A stretch of DNA of 64,000 nt. It comes from Hyphomicrobiales bacterium (lineage in GTDB: Bacteria > Pseudomonadota > Alphaproteobacteria > Parvibaculales > Parvibaculaceae). The first letter of the stretch is position 1. Every line of letters starts with the position of its first letter. The position numbers were made by a program, and so were the translations under genes. The notes below the pieces were generated by a model. It worked only from the letters and a program-made list of their open reading frames with translations, was not told the origin of the DNA and made no database searches. Below, piece after piece: positions 11,243 through 20,240 of this stretch. The DNA lies in contig WGND01000007.1 in NCBI GenBank assembly GCA_016124805.1, forward strand, positions 62,001-126,000, given 5' to 3'.

Positions 11243-12751
11243 ATGATACTGCCTGAATATGCCGAGTTTGAACGTCGCTACAATGAAGGCAGTGCGCAGG
11301 TTATCTGGTCACGGCTGGTGGCTGATCTGGAAACGCCTGTCTCGGTCTATCTGAAGCTGGCAGATGACCGGCCGGACAGCTTTCTGCTGGAATCCGTGGA
11401 GGGCGGCGACACGCGCGGCCGCTATTCAATCATCGGGCTCAAGCCGGATGTGGTGTGGCGCTGTCAGGGTGATGCCGCCGAGATCAACCGGAAGGCCCGT
11501 TTCAATGCCGAGGCATTCGAGCCTTGCGGGACCTCGCTTGCTTCGCTGCGCGCCCTGATCGAGGAATCACGCATTGACCTGCCGGAGATATTGCCGCCCA
11601 TGGCGGCGGGCGTCTTTGGCTATATGGGCTATGACGCGGTTCGCCTGATGGAGGAACTGCCCGCGCAAAACCCGGATGCGCTGGGTGTGCCCGACGGCAT
11701 TTTCGTACGGCCAACCGTGATTGCGGTTTTTGACTCGGTGCGCGATGAAATGACCATCGTGACGCCCGTTCGTCCTGAGGACGGCGTGAGCGCCAAGGCT
11801 GCCTATGCGCGGGCGAGCGAACGCATCAGCGAAACGATTGATGATTTTGATCGCGCCCTGCCGCATCAGGACAGCGACGCCGATGTGCCCGAGCTGGAAG
11901 CGCCTGTTTCCAATACGCCGCAGGACGTCTATTTCGAGATGATCCGGAAGGCGAAGGCCTATATCGCCGCAGGCGATATTTTCCAGGTGGTGCTGTCACA
12001 GCGCTTTGAAACGCCTTTCATTCTGCCGCCCTTCTCGCTCTATCGGGCCCTGCGGCGCATCAACCCGTCGCCCTATCTCTATTTTCTAAATTTTGCAGGC
12101 TTTGCCATTGTCGGCTCCAGCCCCGAAATTCTGGTCAGTGTAAAGAATAACCGCGTCACCATTCGACCGATTGCGGGCACGCGCCATCGCGGCAACAACC
12201 GCGCCGAAGACATTGCCATCAGCGAGGAATTGCTGGCGGACCCCAAGGAACATGCCGAGCATCTGATGCTGCTGGATCTGGGCCGCAATGATGTGGGACG
12301 TGTTTCGCAGATCGGCTCAGTGGAAGTGACGGAGCGTTTCGGCCTGCAATTCACCTCGCATCTCATTCATATCGTTTCGAATGTGGAGGGCGATCTGGAT
12401 CCTGCCTATGACGCGATTTCAGCGCTGATTGCGGGCTTTCCGGCGGGTACCGTGTCGGGCGCGCCAAAGGTGCGCGCCATGCAGATCATCGACGAACTGG
12501 AGCTGGAAAAGCGCGGTCCCTATGCCGGTTGCGTCGGCTATTTTTCGGCGACAGGCCAGATGGATACCTGCATCGTGCTGCGCACGGCCATTGTCAAAGA
12601 CGGCAAGATGTATGTGCAGGCCGGTGGCGGCGTGGTGGCTGATTCAAGCCCGGAGGGCGAGCATCAGGAAAGCATCAACAAGGCCAAGGCACTTTTCCGT
12701 GCCGCCGAAGAAGCCGTGCATTATGCCTCGCGGGCCGGACGCCGCCAGTAG
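11243..12751 (+). CDS. trpE: Anthranilate synthase component I
   Basis: Chorismate-using subunit of anthranilate synthase, the first step of tryptophan synthesis; it pairs with the glutaminase TrpG. Length (502 aa) and the chorismate-binding domain are typical, with IRPIAGTRHRG, LLDLGRNDVGRVS, FPAGTVSGAPKVRAM and QAGGGVVADSSPE all in order. It is only 34 bp after ppiD, so there is no room for a leader-peptide attenuator. Unusually, its partner trpG lies 3.6 kb away beyond two minus-strand genes. Confidence 0.98.
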   Translation: MILPEYAEFERRYNEGSAQVIWSRLVADLETPVSVYLKLADDRPDSFLLESVEGGDTRGRYSIIGLKPDVVWRCQGDAAEINRKARFNAEAFEPCGTSLASLRALIEESRIDLPEILPPMAAGVFGYMGYDAVRLMEELPAQNPDALGVPDGIFVRPTVIAVFDSVRDEMTIVTPVRPEDGVSAKAAYARASERISETIDDFDRALPHQDSDADVPELEAPVSNTPQDVYFEMIRKAKAYIAAGDIFQVVLSQRFETPFILPPFSLYRALRRINPSPYLYFLNFAGFAIVGSSPEILVSVKNNRVTIRPIAGTRHRGNNRAEDIAISEELLADPKEHAEHLMLLDLGRNDVGRVSQIGSVEVTERFGLQFTSHLIHIVSNVEGDLDPAYDAISALIAGFPAGTVSGAPKVRAMQIIDELELEKRGPYAGCVGYFSATGQMDTCIVLRTAIVKDGKMYVQAGGGVVADSSPEGEHQESINKAKALFRAAEEAVHYASRAGRRQ

Positions 12752-12763
12752 CGCGGCCACGGA

Positions 12764-13702
12764 TCAACTCGCCTTTTTGCTCTCCAGAAGACGTGTAAGC
12801 GGCACCAGCAGAAAGCCGCGCGCCTGCGCCTCGGGAATCCATTTTTCCAGTAACTCAAGTGTCTGCGCATGGGGATGGCCAATGGCGATGGCCGCGCCGT
12901 TTTTCCGGGCGAGATGTTCGAGCTTGTCGAGTTCAAGCGCCACCTGCGCGCCATCCTCGTCATGATCCAGAAAGACATCGCGCGAAAGCACCTGAAGACC
13001 GGCGGCCCGGGCGACATCCGCCGCCTTGCTGCCCGCAATGGTTTTTGAATCCAGAAAGAGCAGACCGCGTTTCTTCAACACAGCCGCGACCACCGCCATG
13101 GCGTCGCCATCCTGTGTGAAGCGGCTGCCCATGTGATTATTGATGCCGACATAGCCCTGAAACTGGCTGAGGTTCCAGGCGAGGTCGCGTTCAATGGCAC
13201 CCGGGGTCTCTGCAACCTTCAGGGCATGGGGACCGGGGTCGGCATCGCCCAAAGGCTGCATGGGCACATGGACGAGAATTTCATGGCCTTTGCTGCGCGC
13301 CTCATCCGCCAGCCGGGCAACATGAGGCGCATAGGGCAGGAATGAAAAGGTGATGGCGGCAGGCAGCGCGAGGGCGCGGCGCGTCTCGGGATGATTGGGG
13401 CCCATATCGTCTATGACGATGGCAATCATGGGCTTTGCCCCCGCCATGACAGGCGGCGGGACATGGGGACCGGTCTCATCTTTTCCGGGCGTCGCTCTGG
13501 CGGGCGGCTGGGTTGTGTCCGTCGGGCGGAGGAGACCCGCGACCTCATGAGAGGCCAGCGGGCGGGCTGTCTCCGGCGCGATCATGAGGCGCCCGACAAA
13601 AAAGACCAGCAGGAAGCTGCCCGCGAGCGCCGCCAGCCCAACAACCAGCACAGGATCACGCAGGATTGATTTGAGACGCCGGATCAGGCGCAGGCCAGAC
13701 AT
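12764..13702 (-). CDS. Divergent polysaccharide deacetylase family protein
   Basis: Predicted envelope carbohydrate deacetylase of 312 aa. An N-terminal transmembrane helix (residues about 17-37) would leave the rest in the periplasm. A Pro-rich spacer precedes the domain, which has IAIVIDDMG (metal/base Asp pair), ILVHVPMQP, NNHMGSRFT and AIAIGHPH, the signature blocks of the YibQ-like divergent deacetylases. In other genomes such genes sit beside envelope-amidase activators. Here it follows the subtilisin-like gene, and its GAGGA ribosome-binding site lies inside the 3' arm of the terminator-like hairpin between the two genes. It is convergent with trpE. Confidence 0.88.
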   Translation of the reverse strand: MSGLRLIRRLKSILRDPVLVVGLAALAGSFLLVFFVGRLMIAPETARPLASHEVAGLLRPTDTTQPPARATPGKDETGPHVPPPVMAGAKPMIAIVIDDMGPNHPETRRALALPAAITFSFLPYAPHVARLADEARSKGHEILVHVPMQPLGDADPGPHALKVAETPGAIERDLAWNLSQFQGYVGINNHMGSRFTQDGDAMAVVAAVLKKRGLLFLDSKTIAGSKAADVARAAGLQVLSRDVFLDHDEDGAQVALELDKLEHLARKNGAAIAIGHPHAQTLELLEKWIPEAQARGFLLVPLTRLLESKKAS

Positions 13703-13707
13703 GGAAA

Positions 13708-13740
13708 ATCCTCGAAGGGTGGTTCATTCCCTTCGAGGAT
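13708..13740 (-). terminator. Strong hairpin after the subtilase gene, overlapping the next gene's RBS
   Basis: ATCCTCGAAGGG (13708-13719) and CCCTTCGAGGAT (13729-13740) form a perfect 12-bp stem with a 9-nt loop. Read on the minus strand it is followed by TTTTCC, then at once by the ATG of the deacetylase gene at 13702. It can act as a terminator for the subtilase mRNA. In read-through RNA its 3' arm would hide the GAGGA that the deacetylase needs. Confidence 0.7.
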
Positions 13741-13767
13741 ATCCTGAGTCGGTGTCATGCGCCGGTG

Positions 13768-16146
13768 CTAGAAATCCAGCGAATAGCCCATGGTCAGCGA
13801 GAGATCGCGTGTGCCGACGCCGGTGACATTGGTGTCGGTTGCCTTGAGGCCCAGACCAATGGTGCCCAGTCGCGTGGTCGTGAGATAGTCAAGGCCCAGT
13901 TCCAGCGGCGTCGCCGAGCCATCCAGCGAAACCGTGCGCTGAACGTAATTGACAGTGCCATCAAGCTCACGACCAACAGGCACGCGCGCCGAGACCGTGC
14001 CATCCACATATTGCAGCGGCTTGATCAGGGAGAAGCGCAGACTGTCATCGCCGAAGAGATGGCTGGCATCGAGCGCCACACCATAGTGATCCCCGCCCCA
14101 GCCCGAGACAGGCTCCATGAGCGAGGCGGTGGCGATGGAGGTCTTGAGTTCGGCACGGGTGTAGAAACTCGTGACCGTGACATAGCGGCTAACGGGTGCC
14201 GTGAGATTGACACCCCAGAGTGCCGTTGTAGCGCTATCGCCCAGCGAGAGCGCATCATTGGTGAGTTCACCGGCAACCGTGCCTTCTTCATGCAGCGTGG
14301 CAAGCGATGTGCCCAGCTGCCAGCCCGCGCCGAGATCATAATTCAGGCCGAGGGCCATGAAATCGCCCTGCCCCTGCATATCGCTCTGGCCGGGTATGAG
14401 ATCGGTGCGCTGATCTTCGCCATAGTAGCTGTCGCCTGCCTGTGTCAGCGAGAAGAGGCTGGCACTCAGATTGTTTGTCAGGCGGGTGCTGAAGCCGGCG
14501 GCCACCGACTGGTCGAAAAGTCTGGAAGCCTCGCCGATTGAAGAAAACATGATCTGGCCGAAGCGCTGTGCCGAGGCGGCAGCCGGTGTTGCCGGTGTCT
14601 GCGAGAAATAGACACCCGGCGCCCCGAAGGCGATGTCGAGCGCATAGCCATTACCGGACATATGCATGCCAGATGTCGGCGTCGTCCCGCCATCCGATGT
14701 GTTCCATGCCAGCATGGAGATGCCGTTGGTGACCTGCGAAATCTTCTGGCGGCGCGAGACCATGCCCAGCATATCGGCTGTGCGGTCTGACAAGGCGCCG
14801 GTATCGCTGACAACGAAGCTGTTAATGTCGGCCGAGAAAGGACGACCGAAGGCATCAAAGACCTTGAAGTCGGCAAAGAGGCTGGCGGCACTGAAGCGCG
14901 AGAAACGTGAGCCCCAGAAGCGGCCAAAGCGCCGTTTAGGTGGTGGTGTCACTTTGGGCGGTGTCGGTGCCGGTGGTGTGACTTCCGGAGGCGTCGTATC
15001 CGGCGGTGGTGTTGTGACAGGTGGTGTTGTTTCCGGCGGCGTTGTGTCAGGTGGCGTCGTGACAGGTGGTGTGACCACGGGCGGCGTATCAACAACCGGC
15101 GTCGTGACGATGCCGACATCGCCGACGGGGCCGAGCGCCGCTGCAACATTGAGCAGGCCCCAACCATAGACGCTATCGACGCCGGGCGCACCCAGATCGG
15201 TCGCTGACTGCTTGATGATGGCCGCAATCTGCGACGGTGTCAGCGTTGTGTTCTTGTTGGCGGCATCTTCCGCGATGAGGGCGACCGCACCCGTTACGTG
15301 CGGGGCGGCCATGGAGGTGCCGGAGAGTTCCGAATAGCTCTCATTGGGAAAGTCGGAATAGATGTCATTGCCCGGCGCGACGATAAAGAAATTCGATATC
15401 TTCTCGGAGTCAGCGCAGCGGCTTGACGAGGCGATGCAATTGGTACCCGGCTTGTTGGAAAAGCTGGAAATCCTGTTATTGGAATCCACGCTGCCGACGA
15501 TGAGCAGATTGGCCAGATCAACACTGGCCGTGCCCGAATATCTTTCAAGGCGGATATTGCTGCCGCCATTGCCCGCGGCGCGGACCAACACGAAGTTATC
15601 CGTATAGTTGCCCAGCACATCGAGTTCGCCATTGAGGAACAGGTCTGTGCGTCCCGACGGGCCATAGCTCATGTTGACGGCGACGATGGAGGCCCCACCC
15701 TGCTGCAGGGCGCGCAGCCCTTCAAATGCAAGGCGCCCCCTGTCAGAGGCGACCCAGGTACGATCGTCAAACATGGCGTAGTTGTAGATATGGGCATCAG
15801 GCGCCACGCCAACGATGCCATTGCCATTATCCGCCGCGGCGGCGATGCCGGCCACATGGGTGCTGTGATAGGGGAATGTATTGTAGCGCCCCGAATAGGG
15901 CTGATAGGTGTCTACCCGACCGGCCAGATCGCTGTGATTGAAGTCGATGGTGGTGTCGAGGATGGCGATGCCGGTGCCGGCGCCCGTGACACGGGCGTGA
16001 ATATCGGGGGTCACGCCGATCTGTTCGAGATTGCCCTGCTTGCTGGCCGAATATTCGTCATTCGCCGCCCAGGATGGCTGGCTGAATGTGACGAGTGCCG
16101 TGGCAAGAGCCAGTGCGGCAGTGAACTTCATGTGGCGCATTTCCAT
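13768..16146 (-). CDS. Subtilisin-like (S8) serine protease with C-terminal autotransporter-like domain
   Basis: Exported protease of about 792 aa. The chosen start (16146, with GGGGGGA just upstream) gives a clean signal peptide, MEMRHMKFTAALALATALV to SWAA. The S8 catalytic triad is complete: Asp in AILDTTIDFNHS (residue ~64), His in HSTHVAGIAA (~94) and Ser in GTSMAAPHVTG (~278), with the oxyanion Asn in AAGNGG. A Pro/Thr-rich linker (about residues 348-404) joins it to a ~390-residue C-terminal part with alternating beta pattern ending in SLDF; a terminal Phe suits outer-membrane insertion. This fits a type Va autotransporter that displays or releases the protease. It is an insertion between trpE and trpG. 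A longer start at 16194 is possible but would bury the signal peptide. Confidence 0.9.
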   Translation of the reverse strand: MEMRHMKFTAALALATALVTFSQPSWAANDEYSASKQGNLEQIGVTPDIHARVTGAGTGIAILDTTIDFNHSDLAGRVDTYQPYSGRYNTFPYHSTHVAGIAAAADNGNGIVGVAPDAHIYNYAMFDDRTWVASDRGRLAFEGLRALQQGGASIVAVNMSYGPSGRTDLFLNGELDVLGNYTDNFVLVRAAGNGGSNIRLERYSGTASVDLANLLIVGSVDSNNRISSFSNKPGTNCIASSSRCADSEKISNFFIVAPGNDIYSDFPNESYSELSGTSMAAPHVTGAVALIAEDAANKNTTLTPSQIAAIIKQSATDLGAPGVDSVYGWGLLNVAAALGPVGDVGIVTTPVVDTPPVVTPPVTTPPDTTPPETTPPVTTPPPDTTPPEVTPPAPTPPKVTPPPKRRFGRFWGSRFSRFSAASLFADFKVFDAFGRPFSADINSFVVSDTGALSDRTADMLGMVSRRQKISQVTNGISMLAWNTSDGGTTPTSGMHMSGNGYALDIAFGAPGVYFSQTPATPAAASAQRFGQIMFSSIGEASRLFDQSVAAGFSTRLTNNLSASLFSLTQAGDSYYGEDQRTDLIPGQSDMQGQGDFMALGLNYDLGAGWQLGTSLATLHEEGTVAGELTNDALSLGDSATTALWGVNLTAPVSRYVTVTSFYTRAELKTSIATASLMEPVSGWGGDHYGVALDASHLFGDDSLRFSLIKPLQYVDGTVSARVPVGRELDGTVNYVQRTVSLDGSATPLELGLDYLTTTRLGTIGLGLKATDTNVTGVGTRDLSLTMGYSLDF
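14935..15099 (-). repeat. Pro/Thr-rich tandem linker repeat in the subtilase gene
   Basis: The coding strand encodes about 55 residues built from variants of TPPVTTPPD, TTPPETTPP and TPPEVTPP. Such degenerate repeats form extended, flexible linkers between passenger and barrel domains and are prone to copy-number change by slippage. Read in the opposite direction it gives a false Gly/Val-rich frame. Confidence 0.8.
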
Positions 16147-16360
16147 GTCCCCCCAAAAGCCATGGTCGTCGAGAATCCGACGTCTCTTTACCATATCTCA
16201 AAAGAGACTTAATGGGACCCTAATATTCCGGATGACGGGGGCAGCAAGTCCCTCCCATTCGGTGCATTCACGCAGGAAACAATGGCAACCTTGCCCAAAA
16301 TGCCGCCTGCGGCCTATAAGTGGGGCGCGTGTGATCCATGATGGTCACCGGACCTGACGG

Positions 16361-16963
16361 ATGAGACCCATGCTTCTGCTTATCGATAATTATGACAGTT
16401 TCACCTACAACCTCGTGCATTATCTCGGGGAACTGGGTGCGGAAGCGACGGTTCACCGCAATGACAAGATCACGGTCAATGAGGCGCTCTCGACACGCCC
16501 GCAGGCGATCGTCATTTCGCCGGGCCCCTGCGATCCTGACAAGGCCGGGATTTGCCTTGATCTGATCAAGGCGGCAAGCGCGCATGAAATTCCGCTGCTG
16601 GGCGTGTGCCTCGGTCATCAGGCCATCGGGCAGGCCTTTGGCGGCAAGGTGATCCGTGCGCCCGAGCTGATGCATGGCAAGATGTCGGCGATCCATCATG
16701 ACGGCAAGGGGCTGTTCCGCTATCTGCCGAGCCCGATGGAAGCAACACGCTATCACTCTCTGATCGTGGAACGTGAGAGCCTGCCAGACGAGCTGCAAGT
16801 GACAGCCTGGACGCATGACAAGATCATCATGGGTTTGCAGCATCGCGAGCTGCCCATTCACGGCGTGCAGTTTCATCCTGAAAGCATCGCTTCGGAACAT
16901 GGCCATGAAATCCTGAAGAATTTTCTGGAGCTGGCCGGCTTCAACACGCGCGAATATGCGTGA
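16361..16963 (+). CDS. trpG: Anthranilate synthase component II (glutamine amidotransferase)
   Basis: Supplies ammonia from glutamine to TrpE. It is a 200-aa class-I glutaminase with the N-terminal [17 protein letters not shown] signature, the nucleophile elbow [15 protein letters not shown], and the His/Glu pair in [14 protein letters not shown]. It starts the trpGDC operon, with 13 bp before trpD. The 214-bp space upstream is shared with the divergent subtilase gene and must hold both promoters; no Trp-rich leader peptide was found there. Confidence 0.98.
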   Translation: MRPMLLLIDNYDSFTYNLVHYLGELGAEATVHRNDKITVNEALSTRPQAIVISPGPCDPDKAGICLDLIKAASAHEIPLLGVCLGHQAIGQAFGGKVIRAPELMHGKMSAIHHDGKGLFRYLPSPMEATRYHSLIVERESLPDELQVTAWTHDKIIMGLQHRELPIHGVQFHPESIASEHGHEILKNFLELAGFNTREYA

Positions 16964-16976
16964 GGCCTGAGATATC

Positions 16977-18002
16977 ATGAGCGATCTCAAACCTGTCATC
17001 ATGCAGCTTTCGAGCGGCGACACGTTGAGCGAAGATGAGGCGCGCGCAGCCTTCAGCATTGTCATGTCGGGCGCGGCGACACCCGCCCAGATCGGCGCCT
17101 TTCTGATGGCGCTGCGGGTGCGGGGGGAAAGCGTTAATGAAATCACGGGTGGCGTGCGCGTGATGCGCGAGCAGGCTCTGAAGGTAAACGCGCCGGCCAA
17201 CGCCATCGACGTGGTGGGCACCGGGGGCGACGGCCACGGCACCTATAATGTTTCGACGGCTGTGGCGCTGGTGATTGCCGCACTTGGCGTGCCGGTGGCC
17301 AAGCATGGCAACCGCAAGGCCTCCTCGCTGTCGGGCACGGCAGATGTGCTGCAGATGCTGGGCCTCAACCTCGATATTACGCCCGACCAGATCAGTGATT
17401 GCATCGACAAGGCCGGGATCGGCTTCATGTTCGCGCAGGCCCATCATGCGGCGATGAAACATGTCGCGCCGGTGCGGGCAGATCTCGGTATCAAATCGAT
17501 CTTCAATCTGATGGGTCCGCTCTCCAATCCGGCTGGGGTGAAACACCATCTGATCGGGGTCTATGCCAGTCACCTGGCGCCTGTCTTTGCCGAGGTGCTG
17601 CGCAATCTCAGCTCCACACGCGCCTGGGTCGTGCATGGCAGCGACGGCATGGATGAGCTGACCACGACCGGTCCCAGCCATGTTGCCGAACTGAAAGACG
17701 GTCACATCAAACTCTTTGATGTTTCGCCTTCGGATGCGGGTCTGAGCCTTGCCAGCCTTGAAGACCTCAAGGGCGGCGATCCGGCATATAATGCCAAAGC
17801 CGTTCACCGGCTGCTGGATGGCGAGCGCGGACCCTATCGCGACATCGTGCTGCTGAATGCGGCGGCCGCGCTGATTGTCGCCGACAAGGTAACCGCCCTC
17901 AAAGACGGCGCGGCCATGGCTGCCGCCGCACTGGATGACGGGCGCGCCAAGGCCACACTGGCCAAGCTTGTCGCCGCCTCGAATGGAGATGCCAATGTCT
18001 GA
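16977..18002 (+). CDS. trpD: Anthranilate phosphoribosyltransferase
   Basis: Second step of tryptophan synthesis: attaches phosphoribose from PRPP to anthranilate. The 341-aa protein has the PRPP-binding [18 protein letters not shown] loop, [17 protein letters not shown], and the anthranilate-site Arg region. Its 3' end overlaps trpC by 8 bp, so the two genes are translationally coupled. Confidence 0.98.
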   Translation: MSDLKPVIMQLSSGDTLSEDEARAAFSIVMSGAATPAQIGAFLMALRVRGESVNEITGGVRVMREQALKVNAPANAIDVVGTGGDGHGTYNVSTAVALVIAALGVPVAKHGNRKASSLSGTADVLQMLGLNLDITPDQISDCIDKAGIGFMFAQAHHAAMKHVAPVRADLGIKSIFNLMGPLSNPAGVKHHLIGVYASHLAPVFAEVLRNLSSTRAWVVHGSDGMDELTTTGPSHVAELKDGHIKLFDVSPSDAGLSLASLEDLKGGDPAYNAKAVHRLLDGERGPYRDIVLLNAAAALIVADKVTALKDGAAMAAAALDDGRAKATLAKLVAASNGDANV

Positions 18003-18792
18003 CATTCTTGAAAAAATAGGTGTCTACAAGCGCGAAGAAATTCTGGCCGCCAAGGCTGCCATACCCCTGCGCGCGCTGGAACAGCAGGCCAAGGCTGCCT
18101 CGCCCGTGCGCGGCTTCGGGGCGGCGCTTGCCCGCAAGGTGGAAGCGCACCAGCCTGCGCTCATTGCCGAGATCAAGAAAGCCAGCCCGTCCAAAGGCCT
18201 TATCCGTGCCGATTTTGATCCGCCCGCGCTTGCCAGAGCCTATGAGGACGGCGGCGCGACCTGCCTGTCGATCCTGACGGATGGTCCCTCTTTTCAGGGT
18301 TCGCCCGACTATCTGAAAGCGGCGCGCGCGGCGACAAGCCTGCCGGTGATCCGCAAGGATTTTCTCTATGATCCCTATCAGGCCGTGGAGGCGCGTGCCT
18401 GGGGCGCAGACGCGGTGCTCATCATCATGGCGGCGGTCTCCGACGGCCAGGCGCTGGAGATTGAGGACGCCGCCTATAAGTGGGGTCTTGATGTGCTCAT
18501 TGAAGTGCATGACGAGGAAGAGCTTGCCCGCACCTATGGCCTCAAAAGCCCGCTCATCGGCATCAACAACCGCAATCTCAAAACCTTCGAGGTCACGCTT
18601 GAGACAACGGAGCGTCTCGCACCGCTGGTGCCCGAAGGCAAATTGATTGTGGGGGAAAGCGGCATCTTCACACCCGCTGATCTGGCGCGTCTGGCGCGCG
18701 CCGACGTGCATGCCTTTCTCGTCGGCGAAAGCCTGATGAGACAGAGCGATGTGACGGCTGCCACGCGCATGCTACTCGCCCCTGCCGCTTAG
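17995..18792 (+). CDS. trpC: Indole-3-glycerol phosphate synthase
   Basis: Closes the indole ring by decarboxylative cyclisation of carboxyphenylamino-deoxyribulose phosphate. The 265-aa (beta/alpha)8 barrel has [27 protein letters not shown] (catalytic Lys), [12 protein letters not shown] and [12 protein letters not shown]. The start at 17995 (MSDILEK) is chosen over upstream in-frame ATGs because TGGAGATG provides a ribosome-binding site and the N-terminus matches the family. It is the last gene of the split trp cluster; trpF, trpB and trpA are not in this window. Confidence 0.97.
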   Translation: MSDILEKIGVYKREEILAAKAAIPLRALEQQAKAASPVRGFGAALARKVEAHQPALIAEIKKASPSKGLIRADFDPPALARAYEDGGATCLSILTDGPSFQGSPDYLKAARAATSLPVIRKDFLYDPYQAVEARAWGADAVLIIMAAVSDGQALEIEDAAYKWGLDVLIEVHDEEELARTYGLKSPLIGINNRNLKTFEVTLETTERLAPLVPEGKLIVGESGIFTPADLARLARADVHAFLVGESLMRQSDVTAATRMLLAPAA

Positions 18793-18917
18793 CGGGTTGC
18801 ACCCGACCAGAATGGGGCTGTTTCATTTTGAACCAGTCCGGCGCCCGCCGACTCCATCTGTGCTGTAACGTTTCACTCTCAGAACATTCCGTCCCTGTAC
18901 GGATGAAGGAGAGTGAA

Positions 18918-19607
18918 ATGGGCGCACCCCTTGCAAAATATCCTCTTATTGCCGCCTGCGTGATGGGCGTGGCATTCGGGATGACCATGACGAGCCATCG
19001 CGTGATGGCTGCCGATACAACCGACATCAACGCATTGGTTGCATCTCTTGAGGGACTGGACTTCGCCTCAAAGGTGGCAGCCCTGATGGCGGCCTATCCC
19101 GATGGGGGAGATGATTTTGAAGAAGCCCTGACAATGCTCGCGGTGGCTGAACCCGATCCCGCCAAGGCGGCGGCCATTTTGATGGTCTCGCTGGGTGATA
19201 CGGCAACGCCCGGCAAGATTGACGGCGTGATCCGCACGATCGACAAGCTCGGCAACTATACGCCGGAGCAAATCCGTCTCGCCGTCAAGGAAGCCGTGCT
19301 GAATGCCGCCGACCCTGTTGCCGCCGCCCGCGGTGTGCTCTCGGCGGTGCCTGATCTGAACCAGCCCAATCAGCTCGCGCTGGGTTACGGGCTCGGCGAC
19401 GCCGCTGTCGCTCTTCGTGCAAGGGGGGATACGCTGACAGCCTCCGTGATCGTGATCGAGGTCACCACGAGCCGCATGAGCGTTCTTGTGAAGAGCTTCG
19501 AGGAAACGACGAAAACGACAATTGCCCAGACGACCACCACCAAAACAAATTCAACCGTCAACACACAGACCGGCAAAACGCCTGAAAACAAGGCCAGTGA
19601 CAGCTAA
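18918..19607 (+). CDS. Exported protein of unknown function with Thr-rich tail
   Basis: A 229-aa protein not recognised as any family. The start is fixed by AAGGAG seven bases before ATG 18918. A signal peptide is clear (hydrophobic core LIAACVMGVAFGM, probable cleavage at VMAADT). The mature part is Ala/Leu-rich and helical, with repeated short blocks such as KVAALMAAYPD, KAAAILMVSLGD and VAAARGVLSAVPD, suggestive of a helical-repeat fold. The last ~45 residues are low-complexity and Thr/Lys/Asn-rich (TTKTT, QTTTTKTNST), likely disordered. It stands between trpC and the GNAT-moaC-moeA genes, an accessory position in an otherwise conserved order. Confidence 0.75.
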   Translation: MGAPLAKYPLIAACVMGVAFGMTMTSHRVMAADTTDINALVASLEGLDFASKVAALMAAYPDGGDDFEEALTMLAVAEPDPAKAAAILMVSLGDTATPGKIDGVIRTIDKLGNYTPEQIRLAVKEAVLNAADPVAAARGVLSAVPDLNQPNQLALGYGLGDAAVALRARGDTLTASVIVIEVTTSRMSVLVKSFEETTKTTIAQTTTTKTNSTVNTQTGKTPENKASDS

Positions 19608-19643
19608 ACGCCGCCAGTTTGCCATCAGCGGCTAATTCGCACA

Positions 19644-19672
19644 TTCTGCCCGTCACACGAGAACGGGCAGAA
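19644..19672 (+). promoter_or_regulatory. Hairpin covering the ribosome-binding site of the GNAT gene
   Basis: TTCTGCCCGT (19644-19653) and ACGGGCAGAA (19663-19672) make a perfect 10-bp stem with a 9-nt loop. There is no T run, so it is a poor intrinsic terminator. The AGAAGG at 19669-19674, which is the best ribosome-binding site for the following TTG start, overlaps the 3' arm. Confidence 0.5.
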
Positions 19673-19682
19673 GGTTACGATT

Positions 19683-20240
19683 TTGACCAAGTTTATGTCT
19701 CGGCAGGCAGGCGAGATGCGCTATGTGATCCGGCGGGCGCAGGAAGCCGAGTTGTCGCTGCTGCCTGCCATTGAAATCAAGGCAGGCGCCCTTTTTGCCA
19801 AGGCCGGTCTGCCCGAGGTTGCCGCCAATGAGCCGGCTGACCTGTCCTATCTGCGTTCCTTTCATCGTCATGGTGTCCTGCATGTTGCAGCCGACGAGGC
19901 GCAAATGCCGGTCGGCTTCATCCTGAGCGGCAGTCTCGACGGCGCGGGCCATATCCATGAACTCTCCGTCGATCCGGCGCATGGACGACTGGGGCTGGGC
20001 CGCGCCCTTGTGCGGGCCGCCTGCTGCGTAGCGCAGGCGCGCGGGCTGAAAGCCATGACCCTCTCGACCTTTCGCGATCTGGCCTGGAACGGCCCCTTCT
20101 ATCAGCGCCTCGGCTTTCGGGAACTTGCGCCGGACGAGTGGACGCCCGCCATGCATCTGCTACATGCTCATGAAAAGGCGCTTCATCTGCCAGTGGCGCG
20201 ACGCTGCTTCATGCGCAAGGAAATCGGGGATATCACGTGA
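19683..20240 (+). CDS. GNAT-family N-acetyltransferase
   Basis: Acetyl-CoA dependent acetyltransferase of up to 185 aa; the substrate is not evident. The acetyl-CoA binding core is visible as [28 protein letters not shown] (motif A, Q/RxxGxG/A type), followed by a C-terminal [10 protein letters not shown] that is typical of the family. The start is uncertain: a TTG at 19683 has AGAAGG eight bases upstream, while ATGs at 19695 and 19716 (MRYVIRRA) are also possible. Its stop overlaps the moaC start by 4 bp, so it is co-translated with the molybdenum cofactor genes, though no functional link is known. Confidence 0.88.
   Translation: MTKFMSRQAGEMRYVIRRAQEAELSLLPAIEIKAGALFAKAGLPEVAANEPADLSYLRSFHRHGVLHVAADEAQMPVGFILSGSLDGAGHIHELSVDPAHGRLGLGRALVRAACCVAQARGLKAMTLSTFRDLAWNGPFYQRLGFRELAPDEWTPAMHLLHAHEKALHLPVARRCFMRKEIGDIT

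Noticed and set aside
14666-15169. Plus-strand frame with GGVVSGGVVTGG repeats, resembling a structural repeat protein
   Set aside because: It is the reverse reading of the Pro/Thr linker in the subtilase gene; the triad and signal peptide show which strand is coding.
16292-16351. Possible Trp leader peptide before trpG
   Set aside because: A 19-codon frame exists but has one Trp only and no terminator/antiterminator pair was found, so there is no case for attenuation.
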